Assembly (NCBI GenBank): GCA_029259775.1
Contig: JAJDEN010000058.1
Span: forward strand, 1-64,000
Reading direction: 5' to 3'
Origin: Planctomycetota bacterium
Lineage (GTDB): Bacteria > Planctomycetota > PLA2 > JAEUHO01
Length of the DNA: 64,000 bases
In this document: piece by piece, positions 1 through 8,291 of the stretch
Layout: each line of letters opens with the position of its first letter
How positions within the stretch are numbered: the first letter of the stretch is position 1
Made by a program: the position numbers and the translations under genes
The notes under the pieces: model-generated
Seen by the model: the letters and a program-made list of their open reading frames with translations, nothing else
Told to the model about the DNA's origin: nothing
Database searches by the model: none

Positions 1-873
1 CACGTAGTCGAAGCCGTAGCGTCCCTTCACGCAGAGTCGGCCCTGGTTGCCCGGACTCTCGCGCCCTTCGGCGAACACCACTTCATTGCGTGCGCGATCG
101 ACATGATAGGTGAGCGCGCAGCCGACACCGCAGTACGGGCAGACCGAATCGACCGCTTCAAGTTCGGCGCGCGGGCGAAGCGCTCCCGAGATCGGCTTGT
201 TCGTGAGGGCGCCAGTCGGGCAGGCGGCCACGCATTCGCCGCAGCTCACACAGCTCGATTCGCGCATTTCCTGATCGAGGTCGAACGAAATCCTTGCGCC
301 GACTCCCTTGCCGGTGCGGCCGATCACGTCGTTGTGCTGCACGTCGGAACATGCGCGAATGCACCGGTCGCACAGGATGCAGGCCTGGTGATCGACCTCG
401 ATGACGGCCGAGCTCGGATCTTGCACGCGGCCGTTGCCCTGGGGCCAGCGCGAGCCATCCGCGTCGAGTTCACGTGCGAGGTCAAACAACTCGTCGTCGC
501 CGGTGCGCTTCTCCCGCGCGCTCGTCTCGTGCTGGTCCGCCATCATGAGCTCGGTCAGCACCTTGCGATTGCGCCGGATCTGCTCGTTGTCGGTCTGGAC
601 TTCCATGCCCTCCTCGACCTTGCGGATGCACGAGGCCTGGAGCACGCGCGCGCCCTTGACCTCGACGACGCACATGCGGCAGACGCCGGCCGGCTCCATG
701 CGCGGGTCGTGGCAGAGGACGGGCACGGTCTTGCCGATCTCGCGCGCCGCGTCCCAGATCGTGTAGTGCTCGGGCACGGTCACCGAGTCGCCGTCGATCT
801 CCAGGGTGATCCGGCCGGTGGGCTTGGCGGCGGCACGGGCCTTGGCAGCCTCGGAGATCAGGGGCGAGTTCAT
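1..873 (-). CDS. Formate dehydrogenase-type molybdopterin oxidoreductase, catalytic subunit (N-terminal 291 residues, runs off window)
   Basis: The frame is open from ATG at 873 to base 1, so only the N-terminus is visible. It starts with a 2Fe-2S ferredoxin-like domain (C54, C65, C68, C82), then a pair of 4Fe-4S motifs (C165/168/171/175 and C208/211/214/218), then the beginning of the Mo/W-bisPGD domain with the CPYCGVGC motif (C245/248/252) and C281. This order is that of NAD- or ferredoxin-linked formate dehydrogenase alpha subunits (FdhA/FdsA, NuoG-like). The His-Cys3 cluster usually found between the 2Fe-2S and ferredoxin parts is not evident: a histidine is present near residue 115 but no cysteines follow. 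The ATG overlaps the stop of the upstream oxidoreductase gene as ATGA (870-873), implying translational coupling. The catalytic Cys/Sec lies outside the window, so the substrate is inferred. Confidence 0.88.
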   Translation of the reverse strand, partial: MNSPLISEAAKARAAAKPTGRITLEIDGDSVTVPEHYTIWDAAREIGKTVPVLCHDPRMEPAGVCRMCVVEVKGARVLQASCIRKVEEGMEVQTDNEQIRRNRKVLTELMMADQHETSAREKRTGDDELFDLARELDADGSRWPQGNGRVQDPSSAVIEVDHQACILCDRCIRACSDVQHNDVIGRTGKGVGARISFDLDQEMRESSCVSCGECVAACPTGALTNKPISGALRPRAELEAVDSVCPYCGVGCALTYHVDRARNEVVFAEGRESPGNQGRLCVKGRYGFDYV

Positions 874-2681
874 CGAAAGGCCTCCAGGCCGAGTTCCCGC
901 GCGCGGTGCGCGGGGACCCTGCCGTCGTCGGTCCATCCGCGGGTGCGGTAGTAGCTGAGGATCATACGGTCGAGATCCTGGGGGCTCAACGAGACCCCGT
1001 CCGCCGGCGAAGGCCCGTCGCTCGGGGCCTGCAGCGGCTCGGTCAGGAATCGCGCGGGGAGCGTGTCCTCGGCTCGGGTCCAGCCCTCGCGCTCGTTGAA
1101 GAGCTTCTTGAGCGTGACGATGCGCTCGGCGGTCTCGAGCAGCTCCTCCTTCGTGACATCCCAGCCCGTCACGGCGCTTAGCATCGTCGCGGACTCCGCC
1201 TCGAGGTCGCTGAACACGCCACGCAGGAACTTGCAGAGGATCAGGCTGTCGAGGAGTGCCGCCTTGTTCTCGGTCCCCGCGGCGGCAGGCCCCTTGGAGG
1301 TGCTGGCGGCGAGGCGATCGGAGCCCGGCCTGAAGTCCTCCTCGTAGGCGCCCGAGCGGTTGTGGTCCGCACCACGCGCGCCGACCGCGAGCCCCAGCCC
1401 CATGGCTTGGAGTGCACGCGGCTCGTAGCCCGGCAGCTCGAGGCCCTTCACGTGGCAGGCGAAGGAGGGGGCGTCGCCGCCCAGGCGGTCGGCCGCGATC
1501 CTGGATCCTTCGGCGAGGAGATCACCGATGCCGCGACGATGGGCGACGTCGTCCAGGAGAGCGAGCAAGCCCGCGCCGTCGCCAAAGTCGGGGGCGCCCT
1601 CGAGCAAGCCGCGCTGCGCACACTCCATGGCGAACGCCACCGTGCCGCCGGCGGAGATCACGTCGAGCCCGAGATCGTCGCAGCGCGCCGCGGCCTCGAG
1701 CACGACCTCCCGGTCGTCGATGCCGCACAAGGAGCCCAAGGCGAAGACGCCTTCGTACTCCAAGCGCACCATCCTGCCCGACTTCGTGCCGAAGACGTGC
1801 TCGCAGCCGATCGTGCAGGCCGCGCAGTGCTTGCGGACCTTGGTCGGCGTGGCGTGAAAGGCTTCGCCGGAGATCTCTTCGGCGCCGTCGAAGGTGCCCG
1901 ACTGGAAGTTGCGCGTCGGCAGCGCGCCCAGCCGGTTCAGTACGAGCACGTTGGCGATCGTGCCGAGCTCGCGGTACTTGGCCGTGCCTTCGCCGAGCGA
2001 GCGCTTCGAGAGGTCCTTGGCCAGGGCGAGCACGGCCTCGCGGTCGGCGACCTCGCACGGCGTGGTACCCCGCACCGCGATGCCCTTGAGCCGCTTCGAG
2101 CCGAAGACCGCGCCGAGGCCGCCGCGGCCGGCGTGGCGGTTGTCGCCGGAGATGGTCGCGTAGCGCACGAGGTTCTCGCCCGCCGGGCCGATGCCGAACC
2201 AGCGGAAGGACGGCCCGAGCCGCTCGCGCATGCGCTCCTCGGCGTCGATCGAAGACCGTCCGACGAGGTCGGCGGCGTCTTCCAGGCGCACGTCGCCGTC
2301 CTCGATCACGAGGATCGACCATGCGGGCGCGGCGCCCGTGATCACGAGGGCGTCCAGTCCGGCGTGCTTGAGCTCGATCGCGAAGCGATCGCTGGCCAGG
2401 GCGTCGCTGATGCGGTTGGTGAGGGGTGACTTCGCTACGACAGCGAACTTCGCGGAGGTTGTCAGGGGCGAGCCGACGAGCGGCGAGAGCGCGACGACGA
2501 TCGCGGCTTCGGGCGCGAGCGGATCGACGCCGGTGGGGGAGGCGTCGAGCAGGAGGCGCGTGCCGAGCCCGGAGCCACCGAGGAAGGCGCGCAGGGTCGC
2601 GTCTTCGATCGGTGCATGCCGCGCGGCGCCGTCATCGAGACGGACGTGGAGCGACTGGCCGTGATATCCACCGGGAGGCAT
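870..2681 (-). CDS. Tungsten-containing aldehyde ferredoxin oxidoreductase family protein
   Basis: The protein has 603 residues, the usual size for AOR. This family oxidises aldehydes to carboxylic acids with a tungstopterin and a 4Fe-4S cluster, passing electrons to ferredoxin or a partner subunit. The cluster ligands are visible: C286-x2-C289-x3-C293 and C483, spaced as in Pyrococcus AOR. The GRGGLGAVFGSKRLK stretch (about 186-199) and the DDLGLD motif (about 335-340) bind the two pterins. It is followed with a 4-bp overlap by the formate-dehydrogenase-type subunit, so the two may form one complex or share an electron acceptor (inference). There is no Shine-Dalgarno; a TACAAT box lies at 2688-2693, 6 nt before the ATG, suggesting a leaderless transcript. 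Tungsten rather than molybdenum is inferred from the family. Confidence 0.92.
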   Translation of the reverse strand: MPPGGYHGQSLHVRLDDGAARHAPIEDATLRAFLGGSGLGTRLLLDASPTGVDPLAPEAAIVVALSPLVGSPLTTSAKFAVVAKSPLTNRISDALASDRFAIELKHAGLDALVITGAAPAWSILVIEDGDVRLEDAADLVGRSSIDAEERMRERLGPSFRWFGIGPAGENLVRYATISGDNRHAGRGGLGAVFGSKRLKGIAVRGTTPCEVADREAVLALAKDLSKRSLGEGTAKYRELGTIANVLVLNRLGALPTRNFQSGTFDGAEEISGEAFHATPTKVRKHCAACTIGCEHVFGTKSGRMVRLEYEGVFALGSLCGIDDREVVLEAAARCDDLGLDVISAGGTVAFAMECAQRGLLEGAPDFGDGAGLLALLDDVAHRRGIGDLLAEGSRIAADRLGGDAPSFACHVKGLELPGYEPRALQAMGLGLAVGARGADHNRSGAYEEDFRPGSDRLAASTSKGPAAAGTENKAALLDSLILCKFLRGVFSDLEAESATMLSAVTGWDVTKEELLETAERIVTLKKLFNEREGWTRAEDTLPARFLTEPLQAPSDGPSPADGVSLSPQDLDRMILSYYRTRGWTDDGRVPAHRARELGLEAFR

Positions 2682-2708
2682 CCGCGCATTGTAGGTGCGC
2701 GGGTGTGC

Positions 2709-3617
2709 CTACGGCTTCAACGGCGAGCGTCCGCCCAGACGGATGATCGGCTTGAGGATGTGGCCGTTGCCGCCCTGCTTCCAGCGCAGTTCGTAGACGA
2801 CGAGGCCGGGCTGGGCGGTCTTCAGATCGGCCAGCAGCCCGATCAGCTGGGCATTCGTAGCGGTCTGGAAGGTGTACTCACGCGAGTGCGTGACGTAGCC
2901 CTCCGACCGGTTGGGGTCTTCGGCGATGGCGCTGGCACGGACGAAGTTCATCTTGTTCTTGGAGGAAGCCTTCTCGATCGCATGGGCGTCGATCGAGTGG
3001 AGGTGGGGCGCCGGGCCGGCGGCACGAGCCGTTTCGTCGAAAGCGATGAGGACGTGGCTCTGGACGGTCCCGTTCGTGTTGCGCTGCAGCGCGCCGAGCT
3101 GGACCTGCTTCGTGTGGCGTCGCAGGTAGGGGCTCGCCTCGAGGGCCGTGCGGATCTTGTCGACGTCGGTCGCGGAGGCCGCCGTCACGCGGAACGCGGC
3201 GCGGCGCAGCTGGATCGTCATCTCGGTGACATGCGGCGTGGCGCTCTTGGCCTCTGGCTGGACGGACCGGACGGCCGCCAGGATCGCGTGCATCGTCGCG
3301 CCGGCATCGCGCAGCGTGGGCACCGCCGTCGACGCGGGCGCCTTCGGTGCGGGGGCCTTCGGTGCGGGGGCCTTGTCCGGCAGCGCGACGCTCAGCCGCT
3401 TCATCGTCTTCAGGTCCCAGACCTCCGCCTTCGTCTGGACGAGGGCCGCGAGGACGTTCGTGAGTTCGCCCTGCTCGCACTTCACGAGCAAGCGCACGCG
3501 GTCGAGGTCGGCCGCGTCGCTCGTCCGCTGGAAGAGGAAACCGAGCAGCGCGCCGCCGGCGACGAGCGACCCCAGGGCGAGGCAGGTGAAGCCGGCACGC
3601 CAGATGATGCGCATCAT
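2709..3617 (-). CDS. Hypothetical membrane-anchored protein with Pro/Ala/Lys linker
   Basis: The protein has 302 residues and is not recognised. The start is the first ATG of MMRIIW, preceded by GGAGGG at 3625-3630 with 7-nt spacing; the longer upstream reading has no such signal and looks like non-coding sequence. It begins with one membrane segment (about residues 6-25), followed by a short region rich in leucine and then a KAPAPKAPAPKAPA linker (about 85-100) encoded by a 15-bp tandem repeat at 3340-3374. The rest is a soluble, probably extracytoplasmic domain with an alpha/beta pattern. The layout of one N-terminal helix plus a periplasmic domain resembles pilus or secretion assembly proteins of the PilO/GspM type, but I see no diagnostic motif. 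It sits just upstream of the AOR gene on the same strand, with 27 bp between them. Confidence 0.65.
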   Translation of the reverse strand: MMRIIWRAGFTCLALGSLVAGGALLGFLFQRTSDAADLDRVRLLVKCEQGELTNVLAALVQTKAEVWDLKTMKRLSVALPDKAPAPKAPAPKAPASTAVPTLRDAGATMHAILAAVRSVQPEAKSATPHVTEMTIQLRRAAFRVTAASATDVDKIRTALEASPYLRRHTKQVQLGALQRNTNGTVQSHVLIAFDETARAAGPAPHLHSIDAHAIEKASSKNKMNFVRASAIAEDPNRSEGYVTHSREYTFQTATNAQLIGLLADLKTAQPGLVVYELRWKQGGNGHILKPIIRLGGRSPLKP

Positions 3618-3693
3618 GAGTGGACCCTCCGAAGACCGTCCATTCGACGCCCGACCGCGCTCGTTGCTTCCCGGGCTGCTTCCCGGGCTTGCC

Positions 3694-4329
3694 ATGATCG
3701 GCCTCGGCGCCGATAACCGGCCTCTCCCAAGGATCCCCTGCATCTGGAGCCTCCCCCTGAGCGCCAGCCACCTCTCGACCGCCGCCATCGTCTGCGCCCT
3801 CCTGGGGGCCGTGACCTGCCTGCTGGACTGGGCGGTGCCGCCGCGCTCGCTCGCGGCGGCCACCGCTGCTGCGCACGCCAGCCGGTTGGACGGCGGCGGA
3901 AACGACGCAGCGCATCGCGTGCGTGAGGTCGCTACCGCCTTCCCGCTGCAGGGCACAGACCAACCGCTGCACGGCATCTGGGTGATGGTGCTGGCCGCGC
4001 TGGGCGCTGGCTTGATCGCGGGCGGGCTCCTCTTGGCCGGCCAGCCAGGTCGTCAGCAGGTTGCCGAGGGAACCGTTCGCGGTGCAGGGGTCGTCCTCGC
4101 GCTCGGGTTCCTCCTCGTCCTGATGGATGTGGGATCGGACGTCTTCGCCCAGCGCGAGCGGGGCCTCCCACTCTGGATCACGGGCGTGCTCCTGGTCGCA
4201 GGTTGCTTGGCCGCCACCTTCGCCAGCGTGAAGCTCGCGCCGAGCACGGCATCAACCCCCGGCGAGGGCACCCGGGAGGTTGCATCAACCCCCGGCGAGG
4301 GCGCTGATGATGAGGACGGTCTCGTCTGA
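3694..4329 (+). CDS. Hypothetical four-helix membrane protein
   Basis: The frame encodes about 211 residues with four hydrophobic segments (roughly residues 28-48, 94-116, 128-148 and 158-180) and a short acidic tail containing two copies of STPGEG. Codon third positions are strongly G/C, as in neighbouring real genes, and no convincing gene reads on the other strand here. The start is uncertain: ATG at 3694 is used, but the frame is open further upstream (ATGs at 3604, 3607, 3616) and would then overlap the divergent gene's start. No ribosome binding site is obvious. The 3' end overlaps the convergent moaD-like gene by 45 bp, and the STPGEG repeat corresponds to a duplicated DNA segment. Function unknown. 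Confidence 0.5.
   Translation: MIGLGADNRPLPRIPCIWSLPLSASHLSTAAIVCALLGAVTCLLDWAVPPRSLAAATAAAHASRLDGGGNDAAHRVREVATAFPLQGTDQPLHGIWVMVLAALGAGLIAGGLLLAGQPGRQQVAEGTVRGAGVVLALGFLLVLMDVGSDVFAQRERGLPLWITGVLLVAGCLAATFASVKLAPSTASTPGEGTREVASTPGEGADDEDGLV
4249..4302. repeat. 21-bp direct repeat duplicating the 3' end of the moaD-like gene
   Basis: Two identical 21-bp copies lie at 4249-4269 and 4282-4302, separated by 12 bp. The right copy encodes the last residues (ALAGG) and stop of the minus-strand moaD-like gene; the left copy is just downstream of that stop. On the plus strand the repeat encodes the paired STPGEG segments at the end of the membrane protein. Confidence 0.85.
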
Positions 4330-4545
4330 GTCGAGCGGCGTCGCCGGATCATCGACGAACGCGCGGCCGCCCACGTTCGCGCGCCAGTGGGGGGCAAGAC
4401 CTCCGGGGAGGAGCACGCGCGGCTCGAGCTCCGGATGCAGCCGACGCAACGCATCGAGGGCATCACCCAGTGTCGCGGCCTCGACCTCGACGCTCGCCAC
4501 GCCGGCAAGCTGACGCGCGCCTTCGTAGAGCTCGATGCGGATCAC
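4285..4545 (-). CDS. MoaD/ThiS family sulfur-carrier protein
   Basis: The protein has 86 residues with a beta-grasp ubiquitin-like pattern and ends in Gly-Gly, the residues that become thiocarboxylated. MoaD is the small subunit of molybdopterin synthase and donates sulfur to the pterin dithiolene. The start is GTG at 4545, overlapping the mobA stop as GTGA. The neighbours MobA and MoeA, and the downstream AOR and formate-dehydrogenase-type genes, argue for molybdenum/tungsten cofactor work rather than thiamine. No moaE, moaA, moaC or adenylating moeB is present in the window. The last 21 bp are duplicated directly after the gene. Confidence 0.87.
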   Translation of the reverse strand: MIRIELYEGARQLAGVASVEVEAATLGDALDALRRLHPELEPRVLLPGGLAPHWRANVGGRAFVDDPATPLDSDETVLIISALAGG

Positions 4546-5144
4546 GACGCCTCACGCTGCAGGCGTTCGAGCGCTGCTTCGTAGGCCTCGGGCGTGTTGA
4601 GGTTGGCGAGCGACAGCAGCTCGGGATCGGCCGCGCGCAAGTCGGCCTCTGCGACCCGGACGGTCGGGACCTCGCCAAAGAGGAAGATGGGCCGCCGGCG
4701 CTCCTCCGCCAGCAACCGCTCGACGATCGGGAGCACGGTCGTGCGGTAGACCGCGGCCAGTGGATGGGTGAACCCCCCTTCATCCGCCACGGCGATGTCG
4801 GCCTCGCCGAGGCGCTCGAAGAGAAGCTCGACGAGCGCGGCCTGGAGGAACGGTACGTCGCAGCCGGTCGTGTAGAGCGCGTCGGCTGTCGCCACGCGCA
4901 GCCCGGCCTGCAGGCCGCCCAACGGACCCTGGTCCTTGATCTCGTCGCGCGCGATGCGCACGTCGACGGGCAGCTCGGGCAGTTCCTGCCCGGGGCGGCC
5001 GACGACCACGACCTCGTCCACGAGCGGACGCACGAGACGTACGACGCGCTGCAGCAGGGTCTCCGCGCCGAACGCGAGCGACGCCTTGTCGCGGCCCATA
5101 CGCGTACTGTGGCCGCCGCAGAGGATCAACGCGCCGCGCTTCAT
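4542..5144 (-). CDS. mobA: Molybdenum cofactor guanylyltransferase
   Basis: The protein has 200 residues. MobA attaches GMP to molybdopterin to make the bis-MGD cofactor used by DMSO-reductase family enzymes such as the formate dehydrogenase-type protein at the window edge. The N-terminal nucleotide-binding signature LILCGGHSTRMGRDKASL (about 6-23) matches the GGxSxRMGxDK motif, followed by QGPLGG and a TGCDVPF segment that supplies the metal-binding aspartate. The ATG at 5144 overlaps the moeA-fusion stop (ATGA at 5141-5144), and its own stop overlaps the moaD-like GTG, so the cluster is translationally coupled. Length is normal for the family. Confidence 0.93.
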   Translation of the reverse strand: MKRGALILCGGHSTRMGRDKASLAFGAETLLQRVVRLVRPLVDEVVVVGRPGQELPELPVDVRIARDEIKDQGPLGGLQAGLRVATADALYTTGCDVPFLQAALVELLFERLGEADIAVADEGGFTHPLAAVYRTTVLPIVERLLAEERRRPIFLFGEVPTVRVAEADLRAADPELLSLANLNTPEAYEAALERLQREAS

Positions 5145-7081
5145 GCCGGCTCCTCGGCGGCGGGGAGCTCCGGGACGCGGAAGCCGGCGTCTGTCAAGGC
5201 CGCCCGCACGGCGGCGTGCTCGAGCGCCGCGCAGAACGCGCGCACGGCCACGCGCTCGCGACGTTCGTCCGGAACCAGGAAGTCGAGCTGCTCTTCGCGC
5301 CACGGCCGCCAGGCGAGACCCGCGGCGTGCGCGGCCTGCTCGAGGCACAGGCCGTAGTCGGCGCGTCCCTGCGCGATGGCGGAGGCGACGGCGGTGTGCG
5401 AGCGGTAGGCCGTCGACCAGCCGGGCGGCGACGCGCCTGCGCGCCCGCTGAGCATCGCGTCCATGAGGATGCGTGTCCCGCTGCCGGGGTTGCGATTGGC
5501 GATGCGAAGACGGCCCTCGTCCATGATCCGGCCGACCACGGCAGCGATCTCGCCCGCACCCAGGTCTCCCGCGTGATCCTCGCGGTAGGCAAGGCCCTGC
5601 CGTCGCTCGTAGCCGCGTACGACACGTACGCCGTCGGCCGCGAACGGCGCGTTCCACGTACCGCTCGCTTCGTCCAGCATGTGCACCGGTGCGACGTCGC
5701 ATGCGCCGCTCGCCGCGGCCTCGATGCCGCCGCGCGAGCCGGTGGTGAGCACCTTGGCGTCGTAGCCGGCGTCCGCGAGATGGGTGAGCACCAGATCGAG
5801 GCCCATGCAGTGGCTTCCGACGATGACGAGGTCGGCCGGGTGCACGTCGCGCCCCAGCAGGGTGACATCGACGGTCTCGCCCTTCTCGATGTACTCCTCG
5901 TCCGATGCCAGGTCGAAGAACCCGTCCGCCCGCGCGAAGGTCGTGATCGATCCGGAGCCGCTCCCCAGCGGGAAGGCCAGGTAGCCATCGCGGCCCTGCA
6001 CGAGATTCACGAGGTTGAACTCGCGCCGTCCCCTCACGCTTTGTACGTGACGCGGCAGGCGCGCCTTGACGCGTGCGGCCTCGTCCTCGCGCCGGCCGAG
6101 CAAGCGGCGCAAGACGGGGGCGACGACGGCGTGGAAGGTGAAGATCGCGGAGGTCGGGAACCCCGGCAGGACGACCACGGGCTTCCGATCCCACACCGAG
6201 AGGCACAGCGGCTTGCCGGGCTTGAGCGCCACCCCGTGCACGACGGGCTCGGCCAGCGTGTGCAGGACGCGGTAGCTGAGGTCTCCCCCGCCCTTGCTCG
6301 TGCCGCCGGAGAGGAGCGCCGCGTCGTAGCCGCGCGCCTTGGTCAGCACGGCGCGGAGTTCGTCTTCGTCGTCGCGCGCGATGCCCAGCATGTGCGGCTC
6401 CGCGCCCATCTCGCGCAGCGCATCCGCGAGCATGGTGGCGTTGGCGTCGTGCACCTGGCCCGGGGCGAGGGGCGTACCCGGCGGCACGATCTCGTCGCCC
6501 GTGCTGACGATCGCGACCCGCAGGCGTCCGACACAGAGAACGTCCGCGATGCCGCACGCTGCGAGCGTGCCCGTCTCGCGTGCCGACAGGTGCGTTCCCT
6601 TGCGGAGCACGATCTCGCCGCGTGCCACGTCGCTGCCGGCCAGGCTGATGCGCCCCCCCGGCGCGACGGGCTTGTGGATGGCGACCGAGACGCCGTCGCT
6701 GTCCGTGTCTTCGACCATGACGATCGCGTCGGCGCCGCGCGGGACCACGCCACCCGTCGCGATCGTGCAAGCGGTGCCGCGCTCGATCTCCACGTCCGGC
6801 GCGTGGCCGGCGTCGATAGGCTTGCCTGCGAGGCGGAGCGGGGCGGGCTGCCGCTCGGAGGCGCCGAAGGTGTCGACGGCCATCACGGCGAAGCCGTCGA
6901 CATTCGAGCGGTCGAAGGCCGGTACGTCGCCTTGGGCGATGACGTCTTCCGCGAGCACGCGGCCGTGCGCGTCGGTGAGCGACACGCGTTCGGAGGGCCG
7001 GGGCGCGAGGTCGAGTACGGCGTCCCAGCGCCGGCGGGCTTCGGCCAGGGTCACGACATCGAGGAACTGTTCTTGCTTCAC
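5141..7081 (-). CDS. MoeA-type molybdopterin molybdenumtransferase fused to a periplasmic-binding-like (LysR substrate/PBP) domain
   Basis: The protein has 646 residues. The first 400 or so form MoeA (MoeA_N from the LAEAR region; the GGTSKGGGDL metal/pterin motif in the MoCF domain; a C-terminal domain ending near RREFNLVN). MoeA inserts molybdate or tungstate into adenylated molybdopterin. From about residue 435 (HPADLVIVGSHCMGLDLV) a PBP-like/LysR substrate domain follows; MoeA-PBP fusions of this kind are known in archaea and anaerobic bacteria, and the extra domain may sense or deliver the oxyanion (inference). The start is GTG at 7081, overlapping the upstream metallophosphoesterase stop as GTGA; the longer ATG reading has an Arg/Pro-rich non-coding look. 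Confidence 0.92.
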   Translation of the reverse strand: MKQEQFLDVVTLAEARRRWDAVLDLAPRPSERVSLTDAHGRVLAEDVIAQGDVPAFDRSNVDGFAVMAVDTFGASERQPAPLRLAGKPIDAGHAPDVEIERGTACTIATGGVVPRGADAIVMVEDTDSDGVSVAIHKPVAPGGRISLAGSDVARGEIVLRKGTHLSARETGTLAACGIADVLCVGRLRVAIVSTGDEIVPPGTPLAPGQVHDANATMLADALREMGAEPHMLGIARDDEDELRAVLTKARGYDAALLSGGTSKGGGDLSYRVLHTLAEPVVHGVALKPGKPLCLSVWDRKPVVVLPGFPTSAIFTFHAVVAPVLRRLLGRREDEAARVKARLPRHVQSVRGRREFNLVNLVQGRDGYLAFPLGSGSGSITTFARADGFFDLASDEEYIEKGETVDVTLLGRDVHPADLVIVGSHCMGLDLVLTHLADAGYDAKVLTTGSRGGIEAAASGACDVAPVHMLDEASGTWNAPFAADGVRVVRGYERRQGLAYREDHAGDLGAGEIAAVVGRIMDEGRLRIANRNPGSGTRILMDAMLSGRAGASPPGWSTAYRSHTAVASAIAQGRADYGLCLEQAAHAAGLAWRPWREEQLDFLVPDERRERVAVRAFCAALEHAAVRAALTDAGFRVPELPAAEEPA

Positions 7082-8157
7082 GGCCGCGGCTCCCGCCGGC
7101 GGGCCACGAGCACGTCGCGTTCCGGGACGTGGCGCTCGACCGCGTGGCGCACGATCGGCACGTCGCGGCCGAGCAGCTTGAGCAGGGCGCCCATCGGCCA
7201 CCCGAGGACGTGGCCCCAGGGCTTGCGGCGGCCCGACCAGAAGCGCACGGCGAGTTGATCGAGGGCCGTCGCGCCGTCCCGCTGTCGCGGGTAGGCCTTG
7301 CGCTCGACCTCGAGCTCTCCGCCCCGGCCGTGCACGTGCAACAGCTCGAAGTCTTCACGCCGGAGGGCCAGGCCGTGCACGTCACCCCCGTGCGCGTTGA
7401 CGATGCAGCGCACGCCGTGCACCACCTCGTCGTGGTAGCTGTGCATGTGTCCGGTCACGACGAGCGCGGGCTTCAGCCGGCGCAGCGCGGCGGCGAAGGC
7501 GTCGAGATGCGGAAGATGCGCGTGGTCGGGGCTGCCCAGGTCGAACGGCAGCTCGTGGCAGACGCAGATCCACGGCACGCCCGGATGCTCGGCCAGCGTG
7601 GACTCGAGCCACGGCAGTTGGTCGTCGACCAGGTAGGGGGCGCCGTCGTCGAGCCCCACGATCAGGACGGGGCCGGCGCGCAACGCCCAGTGGCGAGCAC
7701 CGAAGACGCGTTCGAACTCCGCGCCGCCGATGCGGTCGTCGCGGTTGCGGCTCGGCCAGAGGTCGTGGTTGCCCGGTACGACGCGCGCAGGCGTCTTGAT
7801 GCCGGCACGGGCGAACGCGGCGAGCGCGATACCGTAGTACGGGCCCTCGCCATGGCTCGCGAAGTCGCCGCTCGAGACGAGCAGGTCGGCTTTCGTCTCC
7901 GCGAGGACGCGGGCGAGCGTGCGCGGCACGTCGAGCACACCGCGCTGCAGGTCGCCCAAGAAGGCGATGTGGACGTCTTCCGGGCTGCCTCCCGGCGCGG
8001 CGCGGAAACAGGCCGGCGCGGCCATGCGACCGAGGCGTGCCGCCCGCAGCGCGCCCCACTGCACCCAGCAGGAGATCGCGATCCACAGCCCGGCGGCGGC
8101 GAGGATGGCGATCCACCACGGATCGAGGACGGCGAGGAGGGGCGGGCACGCGGGCAC
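7078..8157 (-). CDS. Calcineurin-like metallophosphoesterase, membrane-anchored
   Basis: The protein has about 359 residues with one N-terminal hydrophobic segment (about 10-30) followed by a metallophosphoesterase domain. The motifs appear in order: GDLQRG, GDFASHG, GNHD, CHE and GHMHSY, which bind the two metals. Start choice: GTG at 8157 is favoured because a TACCGT box lies 7 nt upstream (8165-8170), as in other apparently leaderless genes here; an upstream GTG at 8193 would add 12 residues. It is the first gene of a 4-bp-overlap operon with moeA-PBP, mobA and the moaD-like gene, but no role in cofactor synthesis is known for this family, so its substrate is open. Confidence 0.85.
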   Translation of the reverse strand: MPACPPLLAVLDPWWIAILAAAGLWIAISCWVQWGALRAARLGRMAAPACFRAAPGGSPEDVHIAFLGDLQRGVLDVPRTLARVLAETKADLLVSSGDFASHGEGPYYGIALAAFARAGIKTPARVVPGNHDLWPSRNRDDRIGGAEFERVFGARHWALRAGPVLIVGLDDGAPYLVDDQLPWLESTLAEHPGVPWICVCHELPFDLGSPDHAHLPHLDAFAAALRRLKPALVVTGHMHSYHDEVVHGVRCIVNAHGGDVHGLALRREDFELLHVHGRGGELEVERKAYPRQRDGATALDQLAVRFWSGRRKPWGHVLGWPMGALLKLLGRDVPIVRHAVERHVPERDVLVARRREPRP

Positions 8158-8291
8158 GCCTCTGACGGTACGGCAAACCGGCCCGCAGCCCACGCGATGG
8201 GCGGCCTCTGTCCGGGCGGCGCGGAATCGGGGTAGACTCTCTCGTCAGCCGGGGGGCTGGGCTGCGGTGACCTCGAGGAGCCTGCACGACG

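Noticed and set aside
2616-3716. Plus-strand 366-residue frame opposite the hypothetical protein at 2709-3617
   Set aside because: The minus-strand gene has a GGAGGG ribosome binding site and a membrane segment; the plus frame has neither and is Arg/Val/Asp-rich.
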